The notes beneath the pieces were generated by a model. The model ran no database searches and was not told the origin of the DNA. It saw only the letters and a list, made by a program, of their open reading frames with translations. Below, one piece after another: positions 1 to 8,751 of a stretch of 21,573 nucleotides of DNA. The stretch's first letter is position 1, and each line of letters starts with the position of its first letter. Position numbers and translations under genes: made by a program. Origin of the DNA: Larix sibirica (taxonomy: Eukaryota; Streptophyta; Pinopsida; Pinales; Pinaceae); contig NWUY0300028209.1 in the NCBI GenBank assembly GCA_004151065.3, positions 12,062 to 33,634 of the forward strand. Direction: 5' to 3'.

Positions 1-550
1 AGTGTTCTATGTGTTCTAAAAGATATTCTAGGAAAGCAGGAAATGAAGGCATTCAACTAATCTAGGAAAGCTGGAAACACTACTCTATGAAAGCAGGGAA
101 TGAAAGCATGTAAATACTATTATATGAAAACAGGATATGAAAGCAACAAACTTAATCTATGAAAGCAACAAACTTAATCTAAGAAAGCAATAAACTTAAG
201 CTAAGAAAACAAGAAACTTAATCTATGAAAGCATGGAACTTAATCTAAGAAAGAAATAAACTTTAAGCTACGAAATCCAAAGTATGTTTCCTCTTAAAGC
301 ATGTGGATCTGACCTAATCAAACCAGAGACCTTTTTGAGTTGGAATGGGAAATCATCATTCAAGAGCATGGATCTAATATAGTCGATATAAAACAATGGC
401 AATATAAATCTGGGAATTGTAGTTATGGATGGTGGCTATAGAACTACGGATGCAGTGTATTGGAACTACAAACACAGTATTAAAGAACTACAAAAGAACT
501 AATTCGATTTTCCTTTTGACCTATGACTGGGTGGTTGATTTTTCTTCTTT
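1..550. other. Upstream flank or intron of CSTF77 without genes
   Basis: Apart from the 22-bp repeat I see no coding sequence here. A 64-codon plus-strand reading frame at 429-623 overlaps the minus-strand transposon fragment and resembles nothing I recognise. Because the CSTF77 exons at 3507 onward cover only the C-terminal end of that protein, this stretch is probably deep inside one of its introns. The preceding exon is not visible, so that is inference. Confidence 0.4.
28..283. repeat. Decayed 22-bp tandem repeat
   Basis: The regular part begins at about 157 and runs as successive units of about 22 bp: 157-178, 179-200, 201-222, 223-244 and a 23-bp unit from 245. Each unit follows the pattern CTATGAAAGC, then a variable A-rich triplet, then AAACTTAAT. 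Upstream from about 28, longer and more diverged units share the CTAnGAAAGC core. No unique spacers separate the units, so this is a minisatellite and not a CRISPR array. The same core (CTATGAAAGCAAGAA) recurs once at about 6331, so the repeat has distant relatives within the window. Confidence 0.75.
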
Positions 551-901
551 CTACTCCGAGATGGGGGTTGCGCCCATGCTTGGCGTGCCCCTCATTCTTT
601 GGACATCCTTGGCAGAGATATAGACGAACTCTTCCCAGGAGAGTTCGGGGACTTGGGCCTTCAATTATTCACAAATTATCAGCTTGATTAACCCATGATG
701 AGCTAACGCATCCCCTTTTCCTTGTGTTACCTTACTACTCATCTCACAAATGGATTGTAATAGGTAGAAGGGCATGCTGATATTGTTGTTGGGTTTTATC
801 TTCCCCCTGTGACTCAAGAGATCAAGTATCCTGAAATGGAAGGTAGGTATATAGTTGAGCCTCCCCGTACAGGTAATGTATTTGAGGACGACCGCGACCA
901 C
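551..901 (-). pseudogene. Fragment of a plant transposon-associated protein
   Basis: Read on the minus strand from 901 down to a stop at 551-553, the frame gives a stretch containing LKYITCTGRL, then FRILDLLSHRGK, MPFYLLQSI and HHGLIKLI. After one in-frame stop (TAA, 665-667) it continues with LSWEEFVYISA. From memory, this order of motifs (a basic block, a PFYLLQS segment, an HHGLIK segment, then a W-D/E-E-F segment) resembles the uncharacterised 'putative plant transposon protein' domain often found as an extra frame in plant LTR retrotransposons. The upstream end meets the N at 905, so its true start is unknown. The internal stop and lack of neighbouring retroelement domains mark it as a dead fragment. 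Family assignment needs a profile search. Confidence 0.45.
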
Positions 902-904
902 TTC

Positions 905-905
905 N
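905..905. other. Single-N assembly gap
   Basis: One undetermined base. It lies directly at the upstream end of the recognisable minus-strand transposon fragment, so that fragment may continue on a different contig. No obvious duplicated flanks are visible here, unlike the gaps at 14740 and 15395. Confidence 0.9.
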
Positions 906-1003
906 TAAAATTCCTAACAAGGGACATTACAATCACCTCCTTACGACCACTAATGAAACATTCTTAATAAAATGAATCCCCTAATTTATTTGTACAAATG
1001 GAT

Positions 1004-2256
1004 TGCAACACCCCATTTTTTACCCCAATATGAGAATGTGTTTGTAATGATGTAAAGGCTAGATGTCGGACATATATGTTCAAGGAGACCCTCACTATTG
1101 TAAATGTTGTACATACATTTTAATGTAACTGCAAGTGGAGAAGGATGAAGAATAGATGGGGAGGCTATGATTCCACAAGTGGAGGAAGTGAGAATGGATA
1201 AGGGTTGATAACCCTAGTTGACTATAACTAATTCCTTAACCTTTATTAACCTTTTTAACCCAAAGTTCCTTAAACATAGTTTGAGTATCACTTTCATTAA
1301 GCATGGGATTAATAATCTTAATATGGGATTAAGAGGGGATGAGTGGTGACTTTTGGGGATGCCACTTGACAAGACCAAACCATGCATATATATTTTTAGA
1401 AACACACTCAATAATTATTCACTCATCATTCATTCCATGAGAAAGGATGGGGGGATCCTTCATGCTATCATAGTTCTGGTTGGTAAGCCAAATAAAAATT
1501 GGGTTTCATAAACTCTCCCTTGAAGGACCCTAATAAACTGGTGCGAATGGGCCCAGTGCCCATGTGAGAGAAACCTAGCCCGCAACAAGGCTTCTTGGAA
1601 CCTTGATACTAAGACTTCCTAGTAGGAATATACTAGAGCATTAGAAGGGGATGGGGAGAACTTGAGGTACTATGGAGTAGAGAAGGGGGTTCCATCCCTA
1701 GTGTTGTGTAGGATGATGGGGGACGAGTGCAGGCGTGGGGACAATTATGGAGGGGGTTTCTACACCTTTGGGTAACATCAATGTGTTTGAGTAAAGTAAT
1801 TGAGAATTCACCCCTTGTGGATTCATAGACCCATATCAAGGGTCTCCTCTATGAAATAAAGAGCAAGTTTGACAGAGTGCCTACGACTGGGAGGAACATC
1901 CTTCACTTGAAACTAGTTGAAGAACATTTATAAAACAAATACCAACTAGTACTATGTATGAATTCCATGGTTTATATTTCTGATAGTATTTGTTTAAATT
2001 ACTATTTATGGAAATGCTATATGCATTCATTTATTTGGCATGGATTTGATGCATTCATGGTAGAATTAATTGCATAAATTAGAAGGGGTATTTCAAATAG
2101 TTGAGTGCTAAATTAGATATAGATACTTCCATTTTTAAAAATTATGGAATAACCACTAAATGAAATGGAAAATTCTGAATTGAAGGATGGAATTTTTATG
2201 TGGAATTGGGTACCATTTGGTCTCTATAGTGGAAATAGGCTATCAAATATGTTACA
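1004..2256 (+). mobile_element. LTR of an LTR retrotransposon (LTR-1)
   Basis: The start TGCAACACCCC resembles the TGtaACACCCC start common in plant Ty3/gypsy LTRs. The end is ...GTTACA, three bases before a primer-binding site at 2260, giving a length of about 1.25 kb. A TATA-like stretch (GCATATATATT, around 1384) after a CCACTTGACA segment fits an LTR promoter. Two adjacent inverted repeats, AGGGTT-GAT-AACCCT (1201-1215) and TAGTT-N6-AACTA (1215-1230), lie upstream of it. No matching 3' LTR was found in the window, so this is a truncated or interrupted element. The short frames in it are not genes. Confidence 0.6.
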
Positions 2257-2259
2257 TAG

Positions 2260-2273
2260 TGGTATCGGAGCTC
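2260..2273 (+). other. Primer-binding site for initiator-Met tRNA
   Basis: TGGTATCGGAGCTC differs at one position from the first 12 bases of the usual plant site, TGGTATCAGAGC, which is complementary to the 3' end of initiator methionine tRNA. It sits three bases after the CA that ends LTR-1, which is where reverse transcription of an LTR retrotransposon is primed. Its position and sequence are the main support for the LTR call. Confidence 0.75.
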
Positions 2274-2618
2274 TACATTGCGACACTAGGGCTATTGGAT
2301 AGAAATTAGTGTGCACTGGAAAAAAGTTACATGTCAAACACTTGATAGAAATATAGCTTGCATACTATGTGTTTAGGAAAAATTTGGAAAATAATGCAAT
2401 GTAAAGTCATGTTCTTGTTAATTGTCTAGGAATAAGAGTGTATCAAGTGATACATGATAGAATCCAATGGAAACATTGCAATCCTGAAATGTTGAATTTT
2501 GAATGGGATCTAAAATTCTACCCACGTAATACATATGAAGTCCGATGAGGTTGGAACCACTCTCAAACATCCTAAAACCTAAAACAATTAATGGTAATGT
2601 TAAAAATTTAAGTAAAAG
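2274..2618 (+). mobile_element. Leader fragment of the LTR-1 element
   Basis: The sequence follows the primer site and has no open gag frame. Its last part (2547-2618) is nearly identical to 6869-6933, apart from a 7-bp duplication (CTAAAAC) and one substitution. Homology stops abruptly at 2618, where the sequence changes to unrelated intronic DNA. This is therefore a short retroelement remnant whose body has been lost, not an intact element. Confidence 0.5.
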
Positions 2619-3506
2619 GATTCCTTATACTTAATTACTAGGGTCTAGGGTTGGTTTAAGGCTTTCTGTTTTTCATTTTTTTTTATTTTTTTTAAATGTT
2701 CATGGTGAAAAACATGGTCCCATGCCCAGCATATGGACCTGTAGGGAACCAGCTAGTTTCATATGGAAACAGCTGGTTCAGACATTTAAGGCTGGTTCCA
2801 TGCAGAATTGACTGGTTCAGGTACGAAACTGGCTGGTTCAGTATGGAACAGGCCATGTCAAGTTCAGGGTCATTATTTGGATCAGTTAGGCCTGTAAACT
2901 GGTCAAACTGGCTGTTCTTGGCAAAACCGGTCTGGTTTTGATAACATTTGTCTAGGTCCACATTCTTTTCAAATCAAAAGGGAAAATATTAATAATATTG
3001 AAGATAGCATGACAGTTGAATAAAGCTTCTATTCAGCCTACATTGCGATTCTTTACTCTTGTATATATTTTTTGTTCTGCATATTTGATTTTAACATTTT
3101 AAAATGCATGATTTTATTCAATAAAATTCTCAACCAGCCAAAACAATGATTTTGAGCTTGCATTTTTACTTGGCACAGCAGACATGGTATATTCAAAATC
3201 TGGGTAGGTGTTTCATCGCTGACTGATTTGTATAATTAGAATAGTTGTTTCAAATAGACTGCATGTGGCTTCTAAATTTCTAATCTGTTCCCAACAGACA
3301 GTGGTCTTTGTAATTTCTAAGACTGTTAGTTTGTTTTGGGAAAATAATATTAATATGTTTTCTTCTAGACCAGCATGCTAATATCTGCCTTTTCTTCCAC
3401 ATGATTGTTACATTTCAAATTTTGTGCCCTAGAAAATTCTGCCGATCATAAAAATATAAATTTATATATGAAATACTCACACTGACAATGTCTTTCTTGA
3501 CGTCAG
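2619..3506 (+). other. Intron segment preceding the CSTF77 penultimate exon
   Basis: This AT-rich stretch has no recognisable exon. It contains a cluster of CTGGTTC-type repeats (2746-2850) and ends in a 3' splice site (pyrimidine-rich TGTCTTTCTTGACGTCAG) just before 3507. The previous CSTF77 exon should encode the sequence leading into the GPSPDVD segment. I could not find it here or further upstream, so the intron probably extends beyond the start of the window. Confidence 0.55.
2746..2779. repeat. Imperfect palindrome centred on CATATG
   Basis: The left arm begins GAACCAGCT and the right arm ends AGCTGGTTC. They meet at a CATATG-like centre, with a few mismatches in the inner arms. Further copies of the right-arm core CTGGTTC follow in direct orientation at about 2793, 2811 and 2831. 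The palindromic content explains why both strands appear open over 2692-2961. Confidence 0.6.
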
Positions 3507-4031
3507 GACCTTCACCAGATGTAGATATGGTAATTTCCACGTTGTTACAGAGTGACATCCCATCTGGTGTCAATGATAGCTCACTTCCTTTTTCTCACCC
3601 TTCATTAGCTCTGCCTGGGTCTGCTGCCACAGGAGATGTTCCAAGCTTAAGCAAGGGAAGGCCTGTCTTAAATGGCTCTGCATTGAGGGCATCTAGGCCA
3701 GGCCTGCCAAGCAAGAGAAAGGAACCTGAGAGTAAGTTCTTTATGAACCAATGATATTCAGATTACTTTGTCAAGCATGGCAGTTAATGTTGTTTCAGTT
3801 GTTTTTCCTTATATGCCTGCATTATAAATTAACTTTATTCTGGTCGAATAATCCTTTTACCCACCAGGACAAGAAGATGATGAAAGTGTAACAGTCAATA
3901 GGCCACTTCAGAAGGACATATTTAGGATGCGTCAAATGCAAAGAGCCCGAGCTTTGAGCTCTGGTCAGGCAGGATCTACATCTGGAGGTAGTGGAGCACT
4001 TGCTGGAGAGCTATCTGGTAGTACCGAATAA
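3507..4031 (+). CDS. Cleavage stimulation factor 77 kDa subunit, C-terminal two exons
   Basis: Two exons are visible: 3507-3731 and 3868-4031, ending in TAA. The intron (3732-3867) has GTAAGT at the donor and CCACCAG at the acceptor. Both junctions are phase 1, and splicing restores an arginine codon. The spliced product begins GPSPDVDMVISTLLQSDIP, passes through a basic KRKEPERQEDDES segment and ends with a PLQKDIFRMRQMQRAR block and a Gly/Ser tail finishing ELSGSTE. This matches, from memory, the conserved C-terminus of plant CSTF77. That nuclear HAT-repeat scaffold of the CstF complex acts in cleavage and polyadenylation of pre-mRNA. The HAT repeats are not in the window, so the gene is partial here because of the window edge. 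No damage is visible in the coding part. Identification rests on recall of the family, without an alignment. Confidence 0.78.
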
Positions 4032-4330
4032 TATGCAAATGTATTCATTGTTTCTATTTATTTTATAAGATGTCTTCATCTGGTGGGAAATCTGCCTTCC
4101 ATGTAAAGTATTTCATTGAAAGAGAAAATCCAATTAATATCCAATTGTTGTGCAGCTTGTTTCTTAGTGCATCTGCTGTTTTAATCATATATTTAGCTAG
4201 AATTCCTGCAATGATTCATGTCTTCATTTATTTTTCAGATCTAAACTGTGTTTTTTTCTACCTTTGTTTGAGGAAGAGTAAAATTTCAATGTTAGAGAAG
4301 AGGCTGAATAAAGTGTAACATACCATCCTA
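4032..4330 (+). other. CSTF77 3' untranslated region (candidate)
   Basis: The AT-rich sequence follows the stop codon. The first canonical AATAAA is at 4307-4312, about 275 bases after the stop, with T- and TG-rich sequence just beyond (TTGTATATTTATTGTGTTTTGG). That arrangement fits a poly(A) site near 4330. An 82-codon frame at 4070-4318 lies entirely within this stretch and resembles nothing known, so I treat it as chance. Confidence 0.5.
4307..4312 (+). terminator. Candidate polyadenylation signal AATAAA
   Basis: This is the canonical hexamer, first occurrence after the CSTF77 stop codon, followed within about 60 bases by TG-rich sequence. Plant poly(A) signals are loose, so the true cleavage site could differ. 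Confidence 0.45.
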
Positions 4331-4417
4331 TGAAAAGTTGTATATTTATTGTGTTTTGGGGAGCCTTATTCTGTTTGTAATACTGCTCCAAAACTAATTC
4401 CCTAGTGTTGTTACTAT

Positions 4418-4476
4418 GTTGTCCATTGTTAATGGTTAGCTACTACCTTTAAGACTCGGGTTCAATTCTGAATCTT
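4418..4476 (+). mobile_element. tRNA-like promoter remnant, possible SINE
   Basis: A box-A-like stretch (TGTCCATTGTTAATGG, from about 4420) is followed about 30 bases later by a box-B-like GGTTCAATTCT (4459-4469). The B box differs from GGTTCGANTCC at two positions, and the G-to-A change would fit loss of a methylated CpG. Order and spacing fit an RNA polymerase III internal promoter of a tRNA-derived SINE. No acceptor stem, clear 3' tail or target duplication can be seen, so the element is old or the match is chance. Confidence 0.3.
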
Positions 4477-5483
4477 GCTAGAGGATTTGTCTTATGCACA
4501 CAAGACTTTTTATTGAACAAGGCGAGGTACTTATTGGCTATCATAAAAATGCATTGTACAAACAAACAAACATCTATATAGAACGATGTTTCTTTGTACA
4601 CTATTTTAAGAGCTTGATGGTCATATATAAAACTTCACACTGATTTAGAGCTGCAATAATTTACTACAACAGATGAGTGAAATGCATGCCACGATGACGA
4701 AAAACTAGAGCAATGCTTTTGTTGATTCTTCCAAATACAAATACGTGATTATTTTTAAGAATATCGGTGGTGAGATTGCTTCTTTTTTTTGTTGCCTTCT
4801 ATTTGTATCTAAATGTTAACCACAATTAAAAACATCAGACAATGAATTGGCATATCGCTGTTCCAAGATCTACAGAATTCAAAGATAGTTTAGTGTGTTC
4901 AAAATAATATGTGGTCTAGACATGGAAGTAACTATCTATTGAATGTTAACTGGTGATCTCCTCTCTTAATTTGAGCAATATAAAAGTGGCCAAACTACTT
5001 GATCATTGAAAATTCATTTTGGTAAGTTCCATTCAGAGGATAAACAACCATGTTATTGGAGCATGATATGCAATATTACTTTAGCTGTGTTGAACGTTTG
5101 AGAACCAATTTCATAATTATAATTCTGTAAAGACACCCAACTCTCACCTGAATACGTTTTTTGTATTTTGATCGCAATTATTTGTGGCTCATACGAGATT
5201 TGGTTTCTGTTTCACAATGGCTTGCAACATAATCACTATATTTTTCTATGTTCAAGACAAAGCTGGAAGCTGATTATTAACTCTTATAACTGTGTTGGAT
5301 ATACAGTATATTTTAAACTGGTTATTTGTACAGAGTTTAAACGCTTTGGGGTTGTATGAACAATCACATACTTGTGGATGCTTTTAATGTTTGGTGACAT
5401 GAATGAATCATGGCATAGCACCTAACAATGGATCAGACTTTAATTATTCATAAATATGTTTTTTGCAAATCGGCACATGAAAA

Positions 5484-5646
5484 GATGCACTCATTGCCAA
5501 AACATTCTATGGTGTAATGTGTTAAAGTAATTTGAGATTTAGATAAGTAAACAAGCAATCAATAGATGCACTGCATCACCAAAACATTATATGGTATAAT
5601 GTGTTTAAGCTATCTACGATTTAGTTATGTAAGCAAGCAATCCATT
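5484..5646. repeat. 81-bp imperfect tandem duplication
   Basis: Copy one starts GATGCACTCATTGCC at 5484 and copy two starts GATGCACTGCATCACC at 5565. Both continue with CCAAAACATT, a TGGTRTAATGTGTT segment, and an AAGCAAGCAATC-type end. Many substitutions separate them, so the duplication is old. Confidence 0.65.
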
Positions 5647-5800
5647 TAAAAAAATACTTCGATGTTGTTGAAATGATTATATTAATTTGTATACTTGGTA
5701 TGTTTGAACCTAATTATTATGTAAATGGGAGGAATAAATATTAAAGGTTGAGATTCAAGTTGGATCATGCATTGCAAGTGTGAGAGCAGTTTATGGAAGT

Positions 5801-6123
5801 ATGTAAAAGTTGAGAAATTTTGGGGGCTAGAGAGCATTTGCAATTTTTGAAGGTACAATTTGAGGCGATTATATAAATACCTGAGAATGAAACAGACTTG
5901 TAAAATAAATATATCTTTTCAGAGAGTAATCTAATTTAGAGCAGAAGAAAATAATATCATTGCTATGTAAAAGCTGAGAAATCTTAGAGATTAGAGGGCA
6001 TTAGGATTTTTTGATATTATAATTTCAAGCGATTAGATGAATAGTTGAGAATGAAAGAGTCCTGTAAAATATATTTATTTCCAGAGAGTAGTTTAATTTA
6101 GAAGAAAAGAATATAATTGCAGT
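5801..6123. repeat. 164-bp imperfect tandem duplication with LTR-like content
   Basis: The copies begin ATGTAAAAGTTGAGAAAT (5801) and ATGTAAAAGCTGAGAAAT (5965). Each carries a GCGATTA segment, a TATATAAATA-like or related A/T box (5871 in copy one), GAGAATGAAA, a TTGTAAAATA-like or CTGTAAAATA-like segment and CAGAGAGTA before an AATTTAGA end. A TATA-like box followed by this series resembles the promoter and R region of plant LTRs. It may be a duplicated LTR remnant, but no LTR end or primer site is adjacent. Confidence 0.5.
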
Positions 6124-6867
6124 GGTAATTGGTTTGGTTTGTAGAATTTGGATACCATGGTTACATTTGTTTCAAGCTATAATTTTTATTTTTTTCGTAT
6201 TCACATACATACTATAGATATGGGCAGGTGAAAGCCAGGTCGTATTGTGGTTGGAAGTATACATATGGATGGATGTCAAAATCCTACTTGCTACACAAAC
6301 CACACGTTTATATAATATGTCAATGTTAATTACCTATGAAAGCAAGAAGTCATGAAAACTAGGTTGTATTGTGTTTGGAAGTATATTCACAATTTCCTGT
6401 AATGCAAAATATATTAGCAAGTCAACTCATTGTATTAGTAACTAAAGAAGTTAATATAATCTTTTGTTTGAACCAATATTCTTTTGTGCTTTTGATATTG
6501 CAATATATCAATTTTATGTTTTTATATGTTGTTTATAAAAAGTTGTAAAACCTGTTGGCAATATTTTGTTGACAATTATTTGTGAAATCAAGATCTTTAA
6601 GGCAGTTTAGATCAGATAGTACAAATACAATATTCATGAGTATTTCCCATTGTTTTAGAAAAAATATTCTTTAGGTTGGGCCGTCAGAGAAGTTGTGAAG
6701 TACACTAGTAGTTTGGAAATGTTGCAAATTTTGGGAGTTGCAAGAATTGTAAGGTAATGCCATAGGCTTGTAGTGTTGGAATGTGGAATGATGTCTAGTG
6801 GTCTCATTTATTGTTGTACAAGTCTCGATAAGGCATTTTGTAGAGAAGGAATATCATATTTCATAAC

Positions 6868-6868
6868 N
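6868..6868. other. Single-N assembly gap at a repeat boundary
   Basis: The base after this N starts the 65-bp segment that also occurs at 2547-2618. Homology between the two loci therefore begins exactly at the gap, which raises the possibility that two contigs were joined here. Confidence 0.85.
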
Positions 6869-7115
6869 GAGGTTGGAACCACTCTCAAACATCCTAAAAC
6901 AATTAATAGTAATGTTAAAAATTTAAGTAAAAGTGATAGAAATGAAAATATCAATTCATACCAACCAATTTTGTTGATTCTCATTAACATTGAAAATGTC
7001 TCACTCCTAACCCCACTCAACCTAAAAGATTAACACCTCAACATATGGATGAAAAGATCTCAAAGAAACTGTGTTTCAACTGTGACACCAAGTATATTAA
7101 GGGGCATATGTGTAA
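6869..7115 (+). pseudogene. Ty3/gypsy gag C-terminal fragment with zinc knuckle
   Basis: In the frame starting at 7021 the sequence reads PKRLTPQHMDEKISKK, then a zinc-knuckle segment with cysteines at 7072 and 7081, GH at about 7102, and a final cysteine at 7111 (CFNC...KGHMC). This is the nucleic-acid-binding knuckle of Ty3/gypsy gag proteins of the chromovirus type. The frame is closed by a stop a short way upstream. Only about 65 bp of shared leader-like sequence precedes it, so most of gag has been lost. The knuckle ends at the insertion point of the LINE, and its continuation is found after 9056. It is a dead fragment. Confidence 0.7.
7104..7115. repeat. Left target-site duplication of the LINE
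   Basis: GCATATGTGTAA is present identically at 7104-7115 and 9045-9056, flanking the LINE. The left copy belongs to the gag zinc-knuckle codons. The right copy carries the same codons onward into the gag-protease linker, which shows the host frame was continuous before insertion. Confidence 0.88.
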
Positions 7116-7311
7116 ACAAAGGCTACACCTGGTGGATTGGAGATTACTGGCCCGGCCTTATTCACAGGGGGACTGGAGCTAGATGACAAAGGCTACACCT
7201 GGTGGATTGGAGATTACTGGCCCGACCTTATTCTTTTTGGTCTGGAACTGGACAACAAAGGCTACATCTGGTGGATTGGAGATTACTGGCCCGGCCTTAT
7301 TCATAGGGGGG
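7116..7311. repeat. 69-70 bp tandem repeat, nearly three units
   Basis: Units start at 7116, 7186 and 7255, each with ACAAAGGCTACAYC, and share GGTGGATTGGAGATTACTGG and the CCCGRCCTTATTC segment. The third is cut short at a G run. Read as protein, units two and three give KGYTWWIGDYWP-type segments with a period of 23 residues. The first unit is one base longer, which shifts the frame. The array starts exactly at the LINE's 5' insertion junction. Confidence 0.85.
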
Positions 7312-7320
7312 TTGCGCCAT

Positions 7321-8751
7321 AAAAAGTATTTATAAATTTTCTTTGGCTCTAAGGGAAAAAAGCATGTGGCGAGCATTGGCGGTGGATTGCCTCTGGGGTG
7401 ACATTCTAAAAGACAAGTACTTTGACAAGTTTGCAACCGTAAGTTGGATCAGACATGGGTGCAAATCCCAGAAAGGTGTATCTAATACCTGGGCTGGACT
7501 ACTTGATGCATTTCCTGTTGTGGCTGATTGGCTAGCATGGTATCCTGGTGACAGTCATAACACCCTCATTGGGGTCGACCCAATAGTTGCTGGTCCAAAA
7601 AACTACAAATTATCTCCGTTACTATTACAGCATTTAAATTTTAGGGGATATTTCCATTTGTATCATATAATGGTAATGGACAGGGCATTGAATCCATATA
7701 ATACATGGATCACCTCTGCACAACTGGGACTCTCCGGATCGTTGGCAAATGAGTGGGACTCATATATCCTCGACCTCTATCACTCTAATCTCAGGCTCGG
7801 GCAGGGGATTGACTAGCTACTATGGTCGTGGAATACCGAGAATGGGTCTGTCACAACCAAATTGGCTTACATGGCACTCTGTGGGCAGAATTCGGTAGAT
7901 GCCCAGTGGTGGCATGTTTAGATTGGAGATGGGAAACACCTCCTCGGGTGCGTATCTTTATATGGTTATTATTGGAGGAGAAAATCCTGATATGGAGTAA
8001 TTTGCAGAAGCACGGAGTCTTTGGGCTGGGGATTTGCTCCCTATGCTCCAGGGCTCCTGAAACACTACTCCATCTTTTTGTTTTTTGCCCTTTCACACAA
8101 CTTGTCTGTAAATTTATGGATCATCCCTTTGATACGATTAAATTTGATAATGTATTATCTATTCAGGATTGGTTTCATTGTATATTCACTAAAAGCAAAC
8201 AATTAGCTTTGAAGGATTGTCTATTAACATGGGATATTTGGAAATCATGAAATCTGGTCATCTTTGAAAATAAATTTATGGTGGCCTACAAAGTGGCATG
8301 CGAGATTCAGTTGCAGTTTATTGATTATGGATGCACGGTGATTATGAACCTAGTGAATACTGAGCGTATCAAGAGACCATCCATTCTTCTCTGCCGGGGC
8401 AACAGGGCCAGATTTGATGGAGCTGCCATGCAAATTACTGGTCTGTGTGGTGCTGGGGCTTTCATTGAGCTTCATAACGGTGATCTAATCAAACTCTGGA
8501 TGCATGGTGGTGATGGAACTAATTCGAAGGGAGAACTTGTGGCTTTATGGCTTGTTTTATTTTTTTCTGTGAAGGCCAATATTCCATTGGAACAAATTGC
8601 AGGTGATTCGAAGCTCATTGTTGACTGGGCTAACTCTAATGTGCCCATAAAGGTTCTGACTCTTAAAGCGATGGTTGGCCGGATTTATTATGAAATTTCG
8701 GAGGGAACCTTCCCTCCTTCGAGGGGTTTTTGGAAACTTTTTGTAGTTTAA
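7321..8751 (+). pseudogene. LINE ORF2 C-terminal part: zinc-binding and RNase H domains
   Basis: The first part (about 7330-7917) contains LALREKSMWRAL and LWGDILKDKYF, the usual segment after the reverse transcriptase domain of plant LINEs. It has a stop at 7814-7816. A frame change near 7917 leads into PPRVRIFIWLLL and a cysteine/histidine cluster (ICSLC...HLFVFC), the zinc-binding domain. A stop at 8248-8250 interrupts the frame before an RNase H-like domain whose acidic residues are visible in FDGAA, KGELVAL and AGDSKLIVDW. The usual final His/Asp part of RNase H is missing, and the frame ends at 8749-8751. This protein would normally copy LINE RNA at a nicked chromosomal site. With at least two stops and one frameshift it is dead. 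Confidence 0.8.

Larger units (their letters stand above)
4331..6868. other. Intergenic AT-rich spacer with decayed repeats
   Basis: No convincing gene is present on either strand. Besides the SINE-like remnant it holds an 81-bp tandem duplication (5484-5646), a 164-bp tandem duplication (5801-6123), and a short direct repeat of the AGGTYGTATTGTGKTTGGAA type at about 6238 and 6361. The stretch ends at a single N (6868), beyond which a retroelement fragment begins abruptly. Confidence 0.6.

Noticed and set aside
28-283. CRISPR-like regular repeats
   Set aside because: Units are head-to-tail without unique spacers and are diverged; the window is plant nuclear DNA.
2692-2961. Overlapping open frames on both strands (89 and 81 codons)
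   Set aside because: They come from the palindromic CTGGTTC repeat cluster, which happens to lack stops on both strands. The translations are mirror-like and match no family.
3177-3206. Possible 25-base exon ending CTGG|GTAGGTG before the CSTF77 penultimate exon
   Set aside because: AG and GT sites are present, but the translation does not resemble the segment expected before GPSPDVD, and such a tiny exon cannot be supported by eye.
4070-4318. 82-codon frame downstream of CSTF77
   Set aside because: It lies in the presumed 3' untranslated region, has no recognisable motif and ends at the candidate poly(A) signal.
4418-4490. Functional tRNA gene
   Set aside because: The B box has two mismatches, and no acceptor stem or anticodon arm can be drawn, so at most it is a relic.
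6773-7033. 86-codon frame across the N at 6868
   Set aside because: It joins unrelated sequence on both sides of an assembly gap and is in a different frame from the gag zinc knuckle.
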